Counted from the stretch's first letter, positions 33,984-43,140 are shown. The stretch is 64,000 nucleotides of DNA from Allobosea sp. UNC402CLCol (GCF_000745475.1 NZ_JQJJ01000008.1:951384-1015383), one strand, 5' to 3'. Program-made: numbers and translations. Notes: generated from the sequence alone by a model not told the origin.

Positions 33984-35708
33984 TTATGCCACGCGCCGCT
34001 GGCGTTCACGCTCGGGAGTGGATATCGCGGCGCTCCGGAAGCGCTCCGTCTGCCGCGTCAACGTTTCCGCGGTCGCCACCATGCCATGCCCGGCAGCGCT
34101 GGTACGGGCAGCGGCGAGCGCGCCGTCTTGTGTCAGGGCACCCATCTGCGCCAGCGTCTGCTCGATCGCGCCCACCGCCCGGGTCTGCTCCCGTGTGGAG
34201 TCGCTGATTTCCTCGAAGACCCGCGCCACCGTGGCCGCGTCGCCCGAGACGAGGTTCAGGCTTTGCCCAACCTCGCGCACCAATCTCACGCCTTCATCGA
34301 CCTGCGTCTTGGTCTCGTCGATCAGCAGCCGGACATCCCGCGCCGCATCGGCCGATTGCTGAGCCAGCCGCCGGACCTCGGTGGCGACCACGGCGAAACC
34401 GCGCCCGCCCTCACCGGCGCGTGCCGCCTCGACCGAGGCGTTGAGCGCAAGCAGATTGGTCTGGAAGGCAAGCCCGTCCATCACCTCGACGATATCGACG
34501 ATCCGCCTTGCCTGATCGTCGATCCTGTCGATCGCCGCCACGGCGCTGCCGGCAACGGCCGCGCCTGCATCGGCGCTGTCGGCCGTGCTGCGGGCCTTGC
34601 TGGCGGCTGAGGAAACCTTCTCCGCCGTCGCCCGGATCGTCGCGGCAATCCCCTCGATCGCGGTGGACGTGTCTTCCAGAGCCGCGGCCTGACTTTCGCC
34701 GCGTTGCGACAGGTCGTCCGTCGCCGACAGGATCGCATCGGCGGCCTGACGCGTATCGGAAGCGCTCTGCGTGACATCAGCCAGCAGGCTGCCCAGCGCC
34801 TCGGCCGAGCGATTGAAATTCACCGCCACCCCGGCCAGCCGCCCCTCGAACCCGGTCGCCATCCGCGCCGCCAGATCGCCCGCCGCCAGCGCCGCCAGCG
34901 CCCGGTCCGTCTCGTCGAGAAAGCCTTCGCAGACGCCGGCGAGTTCGTCGACGCCCTGCACGAGCGAGCTCAGCCGGCCGAGATCGGATGTCTGCGTCGT
35001 CCGGACCGAGAAGTCGCCGCGCCGCGCCGCCTCGACCGTCGTTCCGACGGCGGCAAGCAGCCTGGCTTCCATGATGTCGCGCCGCTCGTCGGCAAGCCCG
35101 GCCTCGCGCCGCAGGTCATCCTCACGCTGCTGGTTCGCAATGGCGGTATCCGTCGCCACATCGGCCGTAAACAATGCCTTTTCGAGCCGCAGCGCCAGCC
35201 AGACGAGTGCGCCGGCCTCGGCCAGCAGAATCACGGCATGGGTGACGACGCGCAGGAATTCCGCCCCGTCCGGAAACACCGCCAGCGGATAGATCAGGTT
35301 GAGGACGAGATGGTGGACTGCGACCACCGCCGTCGCGGCCAGGATCGCCCGCCAGCAGCACCACGCCGTCGTGACCGCGAGCGCGGCGAAGAAGGCCATG
35401 TGCATGTCGATCTGGTAGCGCGTGCCTTCGCAGGCCAGCACCAGCAGGGCGACCTGCCCGCACAGCGCGACCGTCGAGGTGATCCGCGTCGAGAGGCCGG
35501 TCCTGTCCTGCGCCCAGGCCAGCGCTCCGCCGCCCGCGAGAAGCGCGGAGACCAGAGCGACCGCAACCATGGAATGCCCGTTGAACCAGGCAACGAGGGC
35601 GACGATCGGAACGAACCCCCATTGCCCGTACATCAGCGGCGTCGTGAAGGCCTGACGAATGTCATTGAGGCTGCGGCTCACCGGATCCACCCTTCCGTCA
35701 CGAGTCAT
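33984..35708 (-). CDS. Methyl-accepting chemotaxis protein with six-helix membrane sensor
   Basis: The 574-residue receptor has about six transmembrane helices (about 28-175) with almost no periplasmic domain. Histidines sit in or near the membrane (NGHSMV, DMHMAFFAAL, VAVHHLVLNL, VTHAVILLAE), which suggests membrane or ligand sensing there. HAMP-like helices and the methyl-accepting signalling hairpin follow, with the conserved tip FQTNLLALNASVEAARAGEGGRGFAVVATEVRRLA. There is no C-terminal CheR-docking pentapeptide and no che gene nearby. Its ATG overlaps the stop of the small membrane protein gene; a GTG at 35681 is an alternative start. Confidence 0.9.
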   Translation of the reverse strand: MTRDGRVDPVSRSLNDIRQAFTTPLMYGQWGFVPIVALVAWFNGHSMVAVALVSALLAGGGALAWAQDRTGLSTRITSTVALCGQVALLVLACEGTRYQIDMHMAFFAALAVTTAWCCWRAILAATAVVAVHHLVLNLIYPLAVFPDGAEFLRVVTHAVILLAEAGALVWLALRLEKALFTADVATDTAIANQQREDDLRREAGLADERRDIMEARLLAAVGTTVEAARRGDFSVRTTQTSDLGRLSSLVQGVDELAGVCEGFLDETDRALAALAAGDLAARMATGFEGRLAGVAVNFNRSAEALGSLLADVTQSASDTRQAADAILSATDDLSQRGESQAAALEDTSTAIEGIAATIRATAEKVSSAASKARSTADSADAGAAVAGSAVAAIDRIDDQARRIVDIVEVMDGLAFQTNLLALNASVEAARAGEGGRGFAVVATEVRRLAQQSADAARDVRLLIDETKTQVDEGVRLVREVGQSLNLVSGDAATVARVFEEISDSTREQTRAVGAIEQTLAQMGALTQDGALAAARTSAAGHGMVATAETLTRQTERFRSAAISTPERERQRRVA

Positions 35709-36004
35709 GAACGCCCTGTCGAGGCCAGGCAGCCGCCGCGACCGGCGCCGTCCAGGACGAGAAGAGCTCCTGCGAGATAGAGACGCATCGCGAAGCCCGG
35801 ACTCTCGGCGCGGGCAACGAATCCGAACGAGCTGAAACGCGCCAGCACCGTACCGCCGGCATGCGCGATCGCGGCCGCCGCTGCCCGCCCATCGGCTGCG
35901 AAGACAATCACCGACGCGTTATCGCGCGGCGCCAGCACCAGCGCGAACGGCGCCAGCGCGACGATCAATGGCAACAAGATCCGGCCAGCTTGCAAAGCAG
36001 CCAT
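35705..36004 (-). CDS. Small two-helix membrane protein coupled to the chemoreceptor
   Basis: The 99-residue protein has an N-terminal hydrophobic segment (about 8-25, ILLPLIVALAPFALVLAP) and a second near the C-terminus (about 73-87, MRLYLAGALLVLDGAG). A short alpha/beta-like loop with an IVFAADGRAAAAAIAHAGG motif lies between them. Its stop overlaps the chemoreceptor start in an ATGA junction, so the two are very likely co-translated. I do not recognise the family. A role as an accessory subunit or sensor partner of the receptor is an inference from coupling only. Confidence 0.7.
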   Translation of the reverse strand: MAALQAGRILLPLIVALAPFALVLAPRDNASVIVFAADGRAAAAAIAHAGGTVLARFSSFGFVARAESPGFAMRLYLAGALLVLDGAGRGGCLASTGRS

Positions 36005-36114
36005 ATTCAGCGCCTGCGGCTATCCCCACCACAGTCGATCTTGCCACCAAACCGTAAATTCAACGTGAAGTTGTATTGCCGTTGCGAAACCTCACGCAAC
36101 GGCGATGTGCGTGG

Positions 36115-38049
36115 TCAGCCTAGCCCCCTGCCCTTCAGCACCGCGCCGATCTCGTCGAGCACCCCGACATCCTCGATCGTCGCCGGCACCGCATAATCCT
36201 CGCCATCGGCGATCTTCTTCATCGTCGCCCGCAGGATCTTGCCGGAGCGCGTCTTCGGCAGCCGGTTGACCGTCACCGCCAGCTTGAAGGCCGCCACCGG
36301 CCCGATCCGCTCGCGCACCAGCGCGACGAGTTCTCGCTCGACCTCCGCCGGCGACTGCGTCACCCCTGCCTTCAGCACCACGAAGCCGCAGGGCTGCTCG
36401 CCCTTGAGCGCGTCGCGGATGCCGACGACCGCGCATTCCGCCACGGCCGGATGGGCCGCCAGAACCTCCTCCATGCCGCCGGTCGAGAGCCGGTGGCCGG
36501 CGACGTTGATGATGTCGTCGGTGCGGCCCATGATGAAGACATAGCCATCCGCATCGATGTAGCCGGCATCCGAGGTGTTGTAATAGCCCGGATAAGTCGT
36601 GAGATAGGCCTCCCGGAAGCGCGCATCGTCATTCCACAGCGTCGGCAGCGCGCCCGGCGGCAGCGGCAGCTTCAGCACGATCGCGCCCATCTTGCCCGCC
36701 TCGACCGGCCGGCCGCCTTCGTCGAGGCACTGCACGTCCCAGCCCGGCAGCGGCACGGTCGGCGAGCCGTGCTTGATCGGCAGCAGGCCCAGGCCCATCG
36801 GGTCGCCGACGATCGGCGAGCCGCTTTCCGTCTGCCACCAATGGTCGATCACCGGCACCTTCAGCAGCGCCTCGGCCCATTTCAGCGTCTCGGGATCGGC
36901 CCGCTCGCCGGCGAGGAACAGCGCCCTGAAGCGCGAGAGATCGTGCCCGGCGAGGTGCTTGCCTTCCGGGTCCTCCTTGCGGATGGCGCGGAAGGCGGTC
37001 GGGGCCGTGAACAGCACCTTCACCCCGTGCTCGGCGATCACCCGCCAGAAGGCGCCGGGATCGGGCGTGCCGACCGGCTTGCCTTCATAGAGCACGCTGG
37101 TCGCGCCCTGGATCAGCGGCGCATAGACGATATAGCCATGGCCGACGACCCAGCCGACATCGGAGGCGCAGAACATCACTTCGCCCGGCCCGACATCGAA
37201 GAGCTGGTCCATCGTCGCCTTGAGCACGACCATGTGGCCGCCATTATCGCGGACCACGCCCTTGGGCCGGCCGGTCGTGCCGGAGGTGTAGAGGATGTAG
37301 AGCGGATCGGTCGCGGCGACCTCGACGCAATCGGCCTTGCGCCCGGTGGCCTTCGCGGCCGCGACCAGCATGCGCCAGTTCTTGTCGCGCGCCGCATGCA
37401 TCGAGGCCTCGGCCTGCGGCCGCTGCAGGATCACGCAAGCCTGCGGCTTGTGCCGGGCCATTGCGATCGCGCCGTCGAGCAGCGGCTTGTACTCGACCAC
37501 CCGCGTCGGCTCGATGCCGCAGGTTGCGCTCAGGATCACCTTGGGCTCGGCATCGTCGATGCGCGTCGCCAGTTCCTTGGCAGCGAAGCCGCCGAACACC
37601 ACCGAATGCACGGCGCCGATCCGCGCGCAGGCGAGCATGGCGAAGGCCGCCTCCGGCACCATCGGCATATAGATCAGGACGCGGTCGCCCTTGCCGACGC
37701 CAAGGTCCTGCAGCACGGCGCCGAGCGTCGCGACCTCGTCGAGCATCTCGGCATAGGTGTATCTGGCCTTCGTTCCGGTGACGGGACTGTCATGGATCAG
37801 CGCGACCTGTTGCCCACGCCCGTCGCGCACATGCCGGTCGAGCGCGTTGAAGCAGGTGTTGCAGGTCGCATCCGGGAACCAGCGGCCATAGATACCGGCA
37901 GCGGCGTCGAAGGCCTTTTGCGGCGGCCTGATCCAGTCGATCCCCTTGGCGATGTCGAGCCAATAGGCTTCGGGGTCGGCCTGCCAGCTTGCATAGGTTT
38001 CGCGATAGCCTTGCGCCGGGCGGGCGGGCGCCGCATGGGAGCCATTCAT
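36115..38049 (-). CDS. prpE: Propionyl-CoA synthetase
   Basis: This AMP-forming ligase activates propionate (and acetate) to the CoA thioester. The 644-residue length and the block YILYTSGTTGRPKGVVRDNGGH are characteristic of PrpE. Also present are the A8 hinge region FIMGRTDDIINVAGHRLSTGGMEE and the catalytic lysine in the PKTRSGKILRATMKK tail. No methylcitrate-cycle genes are nearby. It is divergent from the TauE/SafE gene with 174 bases between. Confidence 0.93.
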   Translation of the reverse strand: MNGSHAAPARPAQGYRETYASWQADPEAYWLDIAKGIDWIRPPQKAFDAAAGIYGRWFPDATCNTCFNALDRHVRDGRGQQVALIHDSPVTGTKARYTYAEMLDEVATLGAVLQDLGVGKGDRVLIYMPMVPEAAFAMLACARIGAVHSVVFGGFAAKELATRIDDAEPKVILSATCGIEPTRVVEYKPLLDGAIAMARHKPQACVILQRPQAEASMHAARDKNWRMLVAAAKATGRKADCVEVAATDPLYILYTSGTTGRPKGVVRDNGGHMVVLKATMDQLFDVGPGEVMFCASDVGWVVGHGYIVYAPLIQGATSVLYEGKPVGTPDPGAFWRVIAEHGVKVLFTAPTAFRAIRKEDPEGKHLAGHDLSRFRALFLAGERADPETLKWAEALLKVPVIDHWWQTESGSPIVGDPMGLGLLPIKHGSPTVPLPGWDVQCLDEGGRPVEAGKMGAIVLKLPLPPGALPTLWNDDARFREAYLTTYPGYYNTSDAGYIDADGYVFIMGRTDDIINVAGHRLSTGGMEEVLAAHPAVAECAVVGIRDALKGEQPCGFVVLKAGVTQSPAEVERELVALVRERIGPVAAFKLAVTVNRLPKTRSGKILRATMKKIADGEDYAVPATIEDVGVLDEIGAVLKGRGLG

Positions 38050-38223
38050 GGGAAGCGTTCCTCTGCGCCGGGTTTCATCCTAAAGCCCCGTGGCGAGCCG
38101 GCGTTGGCGGGGCTGGTTTTGCGCGGAATCCTGCGCACTCCCCTCAGCCAGTGCAAGCGCGCTGCTTTAAGACTTTCGCCCACCCCTTCCGAACCTCTCG
38201 GCCCTGCGGCGCAGCATTCCTCC

Positions 38224-38994
38224 ATGCCCTTCGATCTCGTCTTCTTCGCCGCCATGGTGCCGGCCGTCATCCTGACCGGGCTGGCGAAAGGCGGCTTTTC
38301 TGGGATCGGCCTCTTGTCCCTGCCGCTGATGGCGCTGGTCGTCTCGCCGGTGACGGCGGCGGCGATCATGCTGCCGCTGCTGATCGCGCAGGACGTGGTC
38401 TCGGTCTGGTCCTACCGGCGCGAATTTGATCGCCGCAATCTGGCGACGCTGGCGCCCGGCGCGCTCCTGGGCATCCTCATGGGTTATCTGCTGGCGGCGA
38501 AGGTCTCGGACGCAGCCGTCGTCCTGGCGGTCGGGCTGATCTCGGTCGGCTTCGCGCTGCGCCGCATGCTGAGCGACGGCAAGAAGCCGACTGTCGCGAC
38601 GCAGGCGAGCTGGGGCGCGGGCAGCTTCTGGGGTTTCTTCTGCGGGTTCACCAGCATGGTCGCCCATGCCGGCGGCCCGCCCTTCCAGATCTACGCCATG
38701 CCGCAGAAGCTGCCGCCCGCCGTCTTCGTCGGCACCGGCGCGATCTTCTTCGCCGCGATGAACTGGGTGAAGATCATTCCCTATATCGCGCTCGGGCAGT
38801 TCAGCGCCGCAAACCTCATCGCCTCCGCCGCGCTGCTGCCCTTCGCCATCGCCGCGACTTTCGCCGGGGTCTGGCTGGTCCGTCGCGTCCCGGCCGAGCG
38901 CTTCTACGGCATCATCTACTGGCTGCTGGTCGTGGTGGGGCTCAAGCTCGTCTTCGATGGGCTCGGCGGCCTGGGTCTGCGCCTGTGGGGGTGA
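38224..38994 (+). CDS. TauE/SafE family sulfite/anion exporter
   Basis: The 256-residue integral membrane protein has about eight helices in the TauE/SafE pattern (LTGLAKGGFSGIGLLSLPLMALV at the start and SMVAHAGGPPFQIYAMP in the middle). The family exports sulfite, sulfoacetate or similar small anions. The substrate is not identifiable here. I use the ATG at 38224; a much longer forward frame beginning at 36451 is a shadow of prpE and not real. Its 3' end overlaps the convergent Pr6Pr gene by 53 bases. Confidence 0.88.
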   Translation: MPFDLVFFAAMVPAVILTGLAKGGFSGIGLLSLPLMALVVSPVTAAAIMLPLLIAQDVVSVWSYRREFDRRNLATLAPGALLGILMGYLLAAKVSDAAVVLAVGLISVGFALRRMLSDGKKPTVATQASWGAGSFWGFFCGFTSMVAHAGGPPFQIYAMPQKLPPAVFVGTGAIFFAAMNWVKIIPYIALGQFSAANLIASAALLPFAIAATFAGVWLVRRVPAERFYGIIYWLLVVVGLKLVFDGLGGLGLRLWG

Positions 38995-39610
38995 GCGCCC
39001 GGCCCCGCGTCAGAAGGCGATCGAGCGCGACGAAGGCGAAGCCGACCAGCAGGAACAGCAGCATCATGCCGAGCGCGTTCGCGGCCATCCGGCCATAGCC
39101 GAGCCTCGCCACGTCGATGAACGGATAGGGGTAGAAGCCCGAAGCCGCGCCACGTGCCAGCACCCAGGCGAGATAGAGCCCGGGATAGGCGAGCCAGCCC
39201 AGCGGCATCGCCCAGCGCAGCCTGCCCTTGGCCGCGAAGGCCAGCCAGAAGGCGAGATAGAGCAGCGGCATGGCATAGTGCAACGCCACATCCACCCACC
39301 ATTGCAGGCCGGTCGGCGCCCATGTGTGGCGCAGGATGACGACATAGATCAGGCCGACAACGGCGATATAGCCGGCTGTCGCCGCCTGCACTGCGGGCCG
39401 GCCGAGGATGCCGCGACCGGGAGCGAGCACAGCCCGCGTCAGGACGAGCGCGACCAGCATGTTGGTCAGGATCGTGAAGAAGCTGAAATAACGCAGCACC
39501 ATCTCGCCGGCAGGCAGCCCCCGCGCGCTGCCGTTGACCACGCTCAGGTAGAACTGGAGCGCCAGCGCCACCCAGCCGGTCATCCCCGCCAGGGCAGCAA
39601 AGACCCGCAT
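38942..39610 (-). CDS. Pr6Pr-like membrane protein
   Basis: The 222-residue protein has six or so transmembrane helices with the Pr6Pr/FAR-17a-like pattern: LALQFYLSVVNG, LRYFSFFTILTNMLVALVLTRAVL, VVILRHTWAPTGLQWWVDVALHYAMPLLYLAFWL and PYPFIDVARLGYGRM. The function is unknown. The ATG at 39610 has GGAGAGAG close upstream. It converges on the TauE gene with a 53-base overlap of the 3' coding ends, so the overlap codes for both proteins on opposite strands. Confidence 0.82.
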   Translation of the reverse strand: MRVFAALAGMTGWVALALQFYLSVVNGSARGLPAGEMVLRYFSFFTILTNMLVALVLTRAVLAPGRGILGRPAVQAATAGYIAVVGLIYVVILRHTWAPTGLQWWVDVALHYAMPLLYLAFWLAFAAKGRLRWAMPLGWLAYPGLYLAWVLARGAASGFYPYPFIDVARLGYGRMAANALGMMLLFLLVGFAFVALDRLLTRGRALTPTGADPGRRAHRRRA

Positions 39611-39785
39611 CGTCTCTCTCCAGACCGGTTCCATGGCATCGTGGCGAGAAGCCTTCCGCACCGCAAGCCTTCCGCACCGCAAGCCCGCCGCCATCGACGA
39701 TTGCGCCGCATCGGCAAAAGGGATGGATTACGGTTGAGCCGGCGAGCGGCTAATCCTGCGGCGACACGACGGCGGAAGGCCCAAG

Positions 39786-41414
39786 ATGAAGACCACGCCC
39801 TATGACACCGATCTCGACCGCAACCCGGCCAATCACCAGCCGCTGACGCCGCTCACCTTCCTCGAGCGCGCCGCCGCGATCTTCCCCAGCCACACCGCGA
39901 TCGTCCACGGCCCGCTCGCCCGCTCCTATGCCGAGTTCTATGCTCGCTCCCGCCGCCTCGCCTCGGCGCTGGCGAAACACGGCATCGGCAAGAACGACAC
40001 GGTCGCAGCGATGCTGCCGAACACGCCCGCCATGCTCGAATGCCATTACGGCGTGCCGATGGCCGGTGCAGTGCTCAACACGCTCAACACCAGGCTCGAC
40101 GCCGCCATCATCGCCTTCTCGCTCGACCATGGCGAAGCGAAGGTGCTGATCACCGACCGCGAATTCTCCGGCACGATCCGGGAGGCCCTGTCGCTCTGCA
40201 AGGCGAAGCCGCTCGTCATCGACTATGACGACCCGGTCTATGACGGGCCGGGCGAGCGCCTCGGCAGCGTCGACTACGAGGATTTCGTCGCCTCCGGCGA
40301 TCCCGAATTCGCGTGGCGGATGCCGGACGATGAATGGGACGCGATCGCGCTGAACTACACCTCCGGCACCACCGGCGACCCCAAGGGCGTGGTCTATCAC
40401 CATCGCGGCGCCAATCTGCTCGCCACCTCCAACGTCATCACCGGCAATCTCGGTCGCCATCCGGTCTATCTCTGGACGCTGCCGATGTTCCACTGCAACG
40501 GCTGGTGCTTCCCCTGGACGATCTCGATCGTCGCCGGCACCCATGTCTGCCTGCGCCAGGTCCGGGCCAAGGCGATGTATGACGCGCTCGCCGACCATGG
40601 CGTGACCCATCTCTGCGGCGCGCCGATCGTGATGTCGACGCTGCTCAACGCCCCGGAAGAGGAGCGGCGCGACTTCCCGCAGACCGTTTCCTTCTTCACC
40701 GCCGCCGCCCCGCCGCCCGAAGCGGTGCTCGCCGGCATGAAGCAGGCCGGCTTCGAGGTCACCCATCTCTACGGCCTGACCGAGTGCTATGGCCCGGCCG
40801 TGGTCAATGAGTGGAACGACGACTGGGACACGCTCCCGCCGGCCGAGCAGGCCGCGAAGAAAGCCCGCCAGGGCGTGCGTTATCCCGCATTGGAGGGGCT
40901 CGACGTGCTCGATCCCGACACGATGCAGCCCGTCCCGCGCGACGGCCAGACGCTCGGCGAGGTGATGATGCGCGGCAACGTCGTGATGAAGGGCTATCTG
41001 AAGAACCCGAGATCGACCGGCGCCGCCTTCGCCGGCGGCTGGTTCCACACCGGCGACCTCGGCGTGCGCTATCCCGACGGCTACATCCAGCTCAAGGACC
41101 GCTCCAAGGACATCATCATCTCCGGCGGCGAGAACATCTCCTCGATCGAGGTCGAGGATGCGCTCTACAAGCATCCGGCGGTGCAGGCCGCCGCGGTCGT
41201 CGCCCGGCCTGACGAGAAATGGGGCGAGACGCCCTGCGCCTTCATCGAGCTCAAGCCGGGCAAGCCCGCGACCGAGGCGGAGCTGATCGCCTGGTGCAAG
41301 CGGCATCTGGCCTCGTTCAAATGCCCGAGGACCGTGATCTTCACCGAGATCCCCAAGACCTCGACCGGCAAGATCCAGAAATTCCGCCTGCGCGAAATGG
41401 CGCGGACCCTCTAG
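39786..41414 (+). CDS. Acyl-CoA synthetase (AMP-forming, fatty-acid/methylthioalkanoate type)
   Basis: The 542-residue ligase has the adenylate core YTSGTTGDPKGVVYHHRG, the LYGLTECYGPA motif, the hinge region IQLKDRSKDIIISGGENISSIEVEDALY and the catalytic lysine in TSTGKIQKFRLRE. Its overall pattern, including LPMFHCNGWCFPW, resembles medium-chain or methylmercaptopropionyl-CoA-type ligases; the exact acid is unknown. It is one of four AMP-forming ligases in this 25-kb span. Confidence 0.9.
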   Translation: MKTTPYDTDLDRNPANHQPLTPLTFLERAAAIFPSHTAIVHGPLARSYAEFYARSRRLASALAKHGIGKNDTVAAMLPNTPAMLECHYGVPMAGAVLNTLNTRLDAAIIAFSLDHGEAKVLITDREFSGTIREALSLCKAKPLVIDYDDPVYDGPGERLGSVDYEDFVASGDPEFAWRMPDDEWDAIALNYTSGTTGDPKGVVYHHRGANLLATSNVITGNLGRHPVYLWTLPMFHCNGWCFPWTISIVAGTHVCLRQVRAKAMYDALADHGVTHLCGAPIVMSTLLNAPEEERRDFPQTVSFFTAAAPPPEAVLAGMKQAGFEVTHLYGLTECYGPAVVNEWNDDWDTLPPAEQAAKKARQGVRYPALEGLDVLDPDTMQPVPRDGQTLGEVMMRGNVVMKGYLKNPRSTGAAFAGGWFHTGDLGVRYPDGYIQLKDRSKDIIISGGENISSIEVEDALYKHPAVQAAAVVARPDEKWGETPCAFIELKPGKPATEAELIAWCKRHLASFKCPRTVIFTEIPKTSTGKIQKFRLREMARTL

Positions 41415-41456
41415 CCCGCGCCACTGCCATGGCGATGTCTCTTACGTCCGGAGCGT

Positions 41457-41969
41457 TCAGCCCCTGGCGCTGCCGAGATTGCCGCCCGGCGTATAGCGAT
41501 CGACCGCATCGGGCAGGACTTTCGAGAGCCGGGCCAGCAGGTCCTCGCGCGAGAGGCCGGTCTGCTTGGCGATGGCGTCGAGCACCTCCGGTCCCAGCGC
41601 CTGCTCGAGATCGCCCGGCGCGACATCCTGGTTGGGGCCCGTCCCGACCCAGGAATTGGCCTTGTCGCCCTGCCCGGATTGGTTGAAGCGGTCGACCAGC
41701 TCGCCGAGGCCGCTGTTCAGGATCGCTCCGGCGCCGCCAGCGCCGAGCAAGCCGCCCAGGCTACCGAGAAGGCCACCGCCAGCCTGCTGCTGACCGGGCG
41801 CGGCCCCCGCCTGCCCTGGGGCCGGCGGAGCGGCGCCCTGCCCGCCGCCCATCTTGTTGCTGATCCACTCCGAGATCTGGTCGCGATGCTGGTAGCCCGC
41901 GACGGCGAGCAGCCCAAGCAGGGCCGTCATCGACGGAAAACCGCTGCTGGTCCCGTTGTCATTGCTCAT
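41457..41969 (-). CDS. YidB-like protein
   Basis: The 170-residue protein has the YidB-family C-terminal region: GELVDRFNQSGQGDKANSWVGTGPNQDVAPGDLEQALGPEVLDAIAKQTGLSREDLLARLSKVLPDAVDRYTPGG. A Gly/Ala/Gln-rich linker and an N-terminal helical segment precede it. The function is not established. The ATG at 41969 gives MSNDNGTSSG. Its neighbour 32 bases upstream on the same strand is the GlsB-like gene, and both look like small stress-related proteins. Confidence 0.85.
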   Translation of the reverse strand: MSNDNGTSSGFPSMTALLGLLAVAGYQHRDQISEWISNKMGGGQGAAPPAPGQAGAAPGQQQAGGGLLGSLGGLLGAGGAGAILNSGLGELVDRFNQSGQGDKANSWVGTGPNQDVAPGDLEQALGPEVLDAIAKQTGLSREDLLARLSKVLPDAVDRYTPGGNLGSARG

Positions 41970-42001
41970 GGCAGGAACTCCTTTTCTGGACTCGATCAGG
42001 A

Positions 42002-42262
42002 TCAGACAGAACCGCGGCGGCCATTGATCATCGCCCAAACCAACAGGACGATGACGGCGCCGATCACCGCGCCGACCAGCCCTGCCCCCTGCCCCGGCGC
42101 ATACCAGCCGAGCGATTGACCGAGATAGGTCGCCACGAAGGCGCCGACGATGCCGAGGATTGTTGTCAGAATGAAGCCGGACGGCTCGTTCGAGCCCGGC
42201 GTGATGAATTTGGCGATGATCCCGGCGACAAAGCCGATGATGATGGTCCAGATAATGCCCAT
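42002..42262 (-). CDS. GlsB/YeaQ/YmgE family membrane protein
   Basis: This 86-residue, three-helix membrane protein matches the GlsB/YeaQ/YmgE family (MGIIWTIIIGFVAGIIAKFITPGSNEPSGFILTTILGIVGAFVATYLGQ). Members are induced by envelope or acid stress. The ATG at 42262 gives the family N-terminus; an upstream in-frame start at 42289 is rejected. It precedes the YidB-like gene by 32 bases on the same strand. Confidence 0.9.
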   Translation of the reverse strand: MGIIWTIIIGFVAGIIAKFITPGSNEPSGFILTTILGIVGAFVATYLGQSLGWYAPGQGAGLVGAVIGAVIVLLVWAMINGRRGSV

Positions 42263-42327
42263 GCTATCCCTCCCATGTTGAAACGCCACGCTTCAACATG
42301 CGACATCCCGGGAAGGTTCCATAGCGC

Positions 42328-42357
42328 AAAAAAGAACCGGCCCTTTCGGGCCGGTTC
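42328..42357 (-). terminator. Rho-independent terminator of the first DUF465 gene
   Basis: On the reverse strand the stem GAACCGGCCC/GGGCCGGTTC (four-base loop) is followed by six T residues. It lies 46 bases after the DUF465 stop and separates it from the GlsB-like gene, which needs its own promoter in the next 65 bases. Confidence 0.93.
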
Positions 42358-42403
42358 GAGTCCGCATCCATGTAACGCCCCGCGGGCGAAGCGGAATGTC
42401 GTC

Positions 42404-42592
42404 TCAGTGCAGGGTTCGCCCCGGCATGGTCAGCCTTACGCGTTCGATCTCATCCTTCAGTTGCAACTTCTTCCGCTTGAGCTCGGCCACGCTGAGGTCG
42501 CTGGAGGAAGGGCTCGCCACGGCTCGGGCGATCGCGTCCTCGAGTTGGCGATGCTTGCGCTCGAGTTCGACAAGACGGGTCTGCAACGACAT
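42404..42592 (-). CDS. DUF465 (YdcH-like) small coiled-coil protein
   Basis: The 62-residue helical hairpin protein matches DUF465: MSLQTRLVELERKHRQLEDAI followed by AELKRKKLQLKDEIERV. A strong AGGAGG site precedes the ATG at 42592. The much longer frame to 42976 is rejected, since it overlaps a second DUF465 gene on the other strand. The function is unknown. The two DUF465 genes lie divergently 223 bases apart. Confidence 0.9.
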   Translation of the reverse strand: MSLQTRLVELERKHRQLEDAIARAVASPSSSDLSVAELKRKKLQLKDEIERVRLTMPGRTLH

Positions 42593-42815
42593 CTGGGATC
42601 CTCCTGATGAACAGTTGACGTACCAATCTGACAGAAAGCCGGCTTCACGTCTGCCCTGCACTGTCACACGGCATTCATGAGATTCTGTGATCGACTCCGG
42701 CTCCCTTCCCGGAAGCCGTGAATAGAAGGCTCCCGGAGGCTTGGGCAGCGACACGCGCTCTTGCGAGGCGCATCGCGGCGAAGGCATAGTCGCGGCCAAG
42801 TGCGGCGATGATGAG

Positions 42816-43040
42816 ATGGCCATGGGATTCGAGCTCAGCCCGGAAGAGGTCGAGACCTTCACCGCGGAGCTGGCGCGGCTGCGCGAGGAGCACCGCGATC
42901 TCGACAGCGCCATCGACGCGCTGGAGCGGGTCGGCGCGATCAACCAGATCCAGGTGCAGCGGCTGAAGAAGCGCAAGCTCTACCTGAAGGACCGCATTTC
43001 GCAGATCGAGGATGCGCTGACGCCCGACATCATCGCCTGA
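42816..43040 (+). CDS. Second DUF465-like protein
   Basis: The 74-residue protein has the same helix-turn-helix hairpin layout as the divergent DUF465 protein (FTAELARLREEHRDLDSAIDALERV then IQVQRLKKRKLYLKDRISQIEDAL). The 5' end is uncertain, with candidate starts at 42816 and 42822 and no strong ribosome site. It precedes purE by 100 bases on the same strand. A hetero-pair with the divergent DUF465 is possible but only inferred. Confidence 0.85.
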   Translation: MAMGFELSPEEVETFTAELARLREEHRDLDSAIDALERVGAINQIQVQRLKKRKLYLKDRISQIEDALTPDIIA

Positions 43041-43140
43041 GCACGGCGATTCGATGGGCGCCAGACCCGATTCGCCCTTGCTTATCGGGCGCCGGGCAGT
43101 CTAGATCGCGCGCTTCCCAAGGCGAAGCCCGAGCGCATCC

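Noticed and set aside
36451..38994. 847-codon forward frame covering antisense prpE and TauE
   Set aside because: Only the last 256 codons match a family (TauE/SafE). The rest is the antisense of PrpE, so I start the gene at 38224.
38916..39677. 253-codon reverse frame overlapping the Pr6Pr-like gene
   Set aside because: The other reverse frame (38942-39610) has transmembrane helices and family pattern; this one is Arg/Gly-rich shadow.
42334..42380. Possible tRNA T-arm (GGTTCGAGTCC)
   Set aside because: The bases belong to a rho-independent terminator of the DUF465 gene, and no cloverleaf forms around them.
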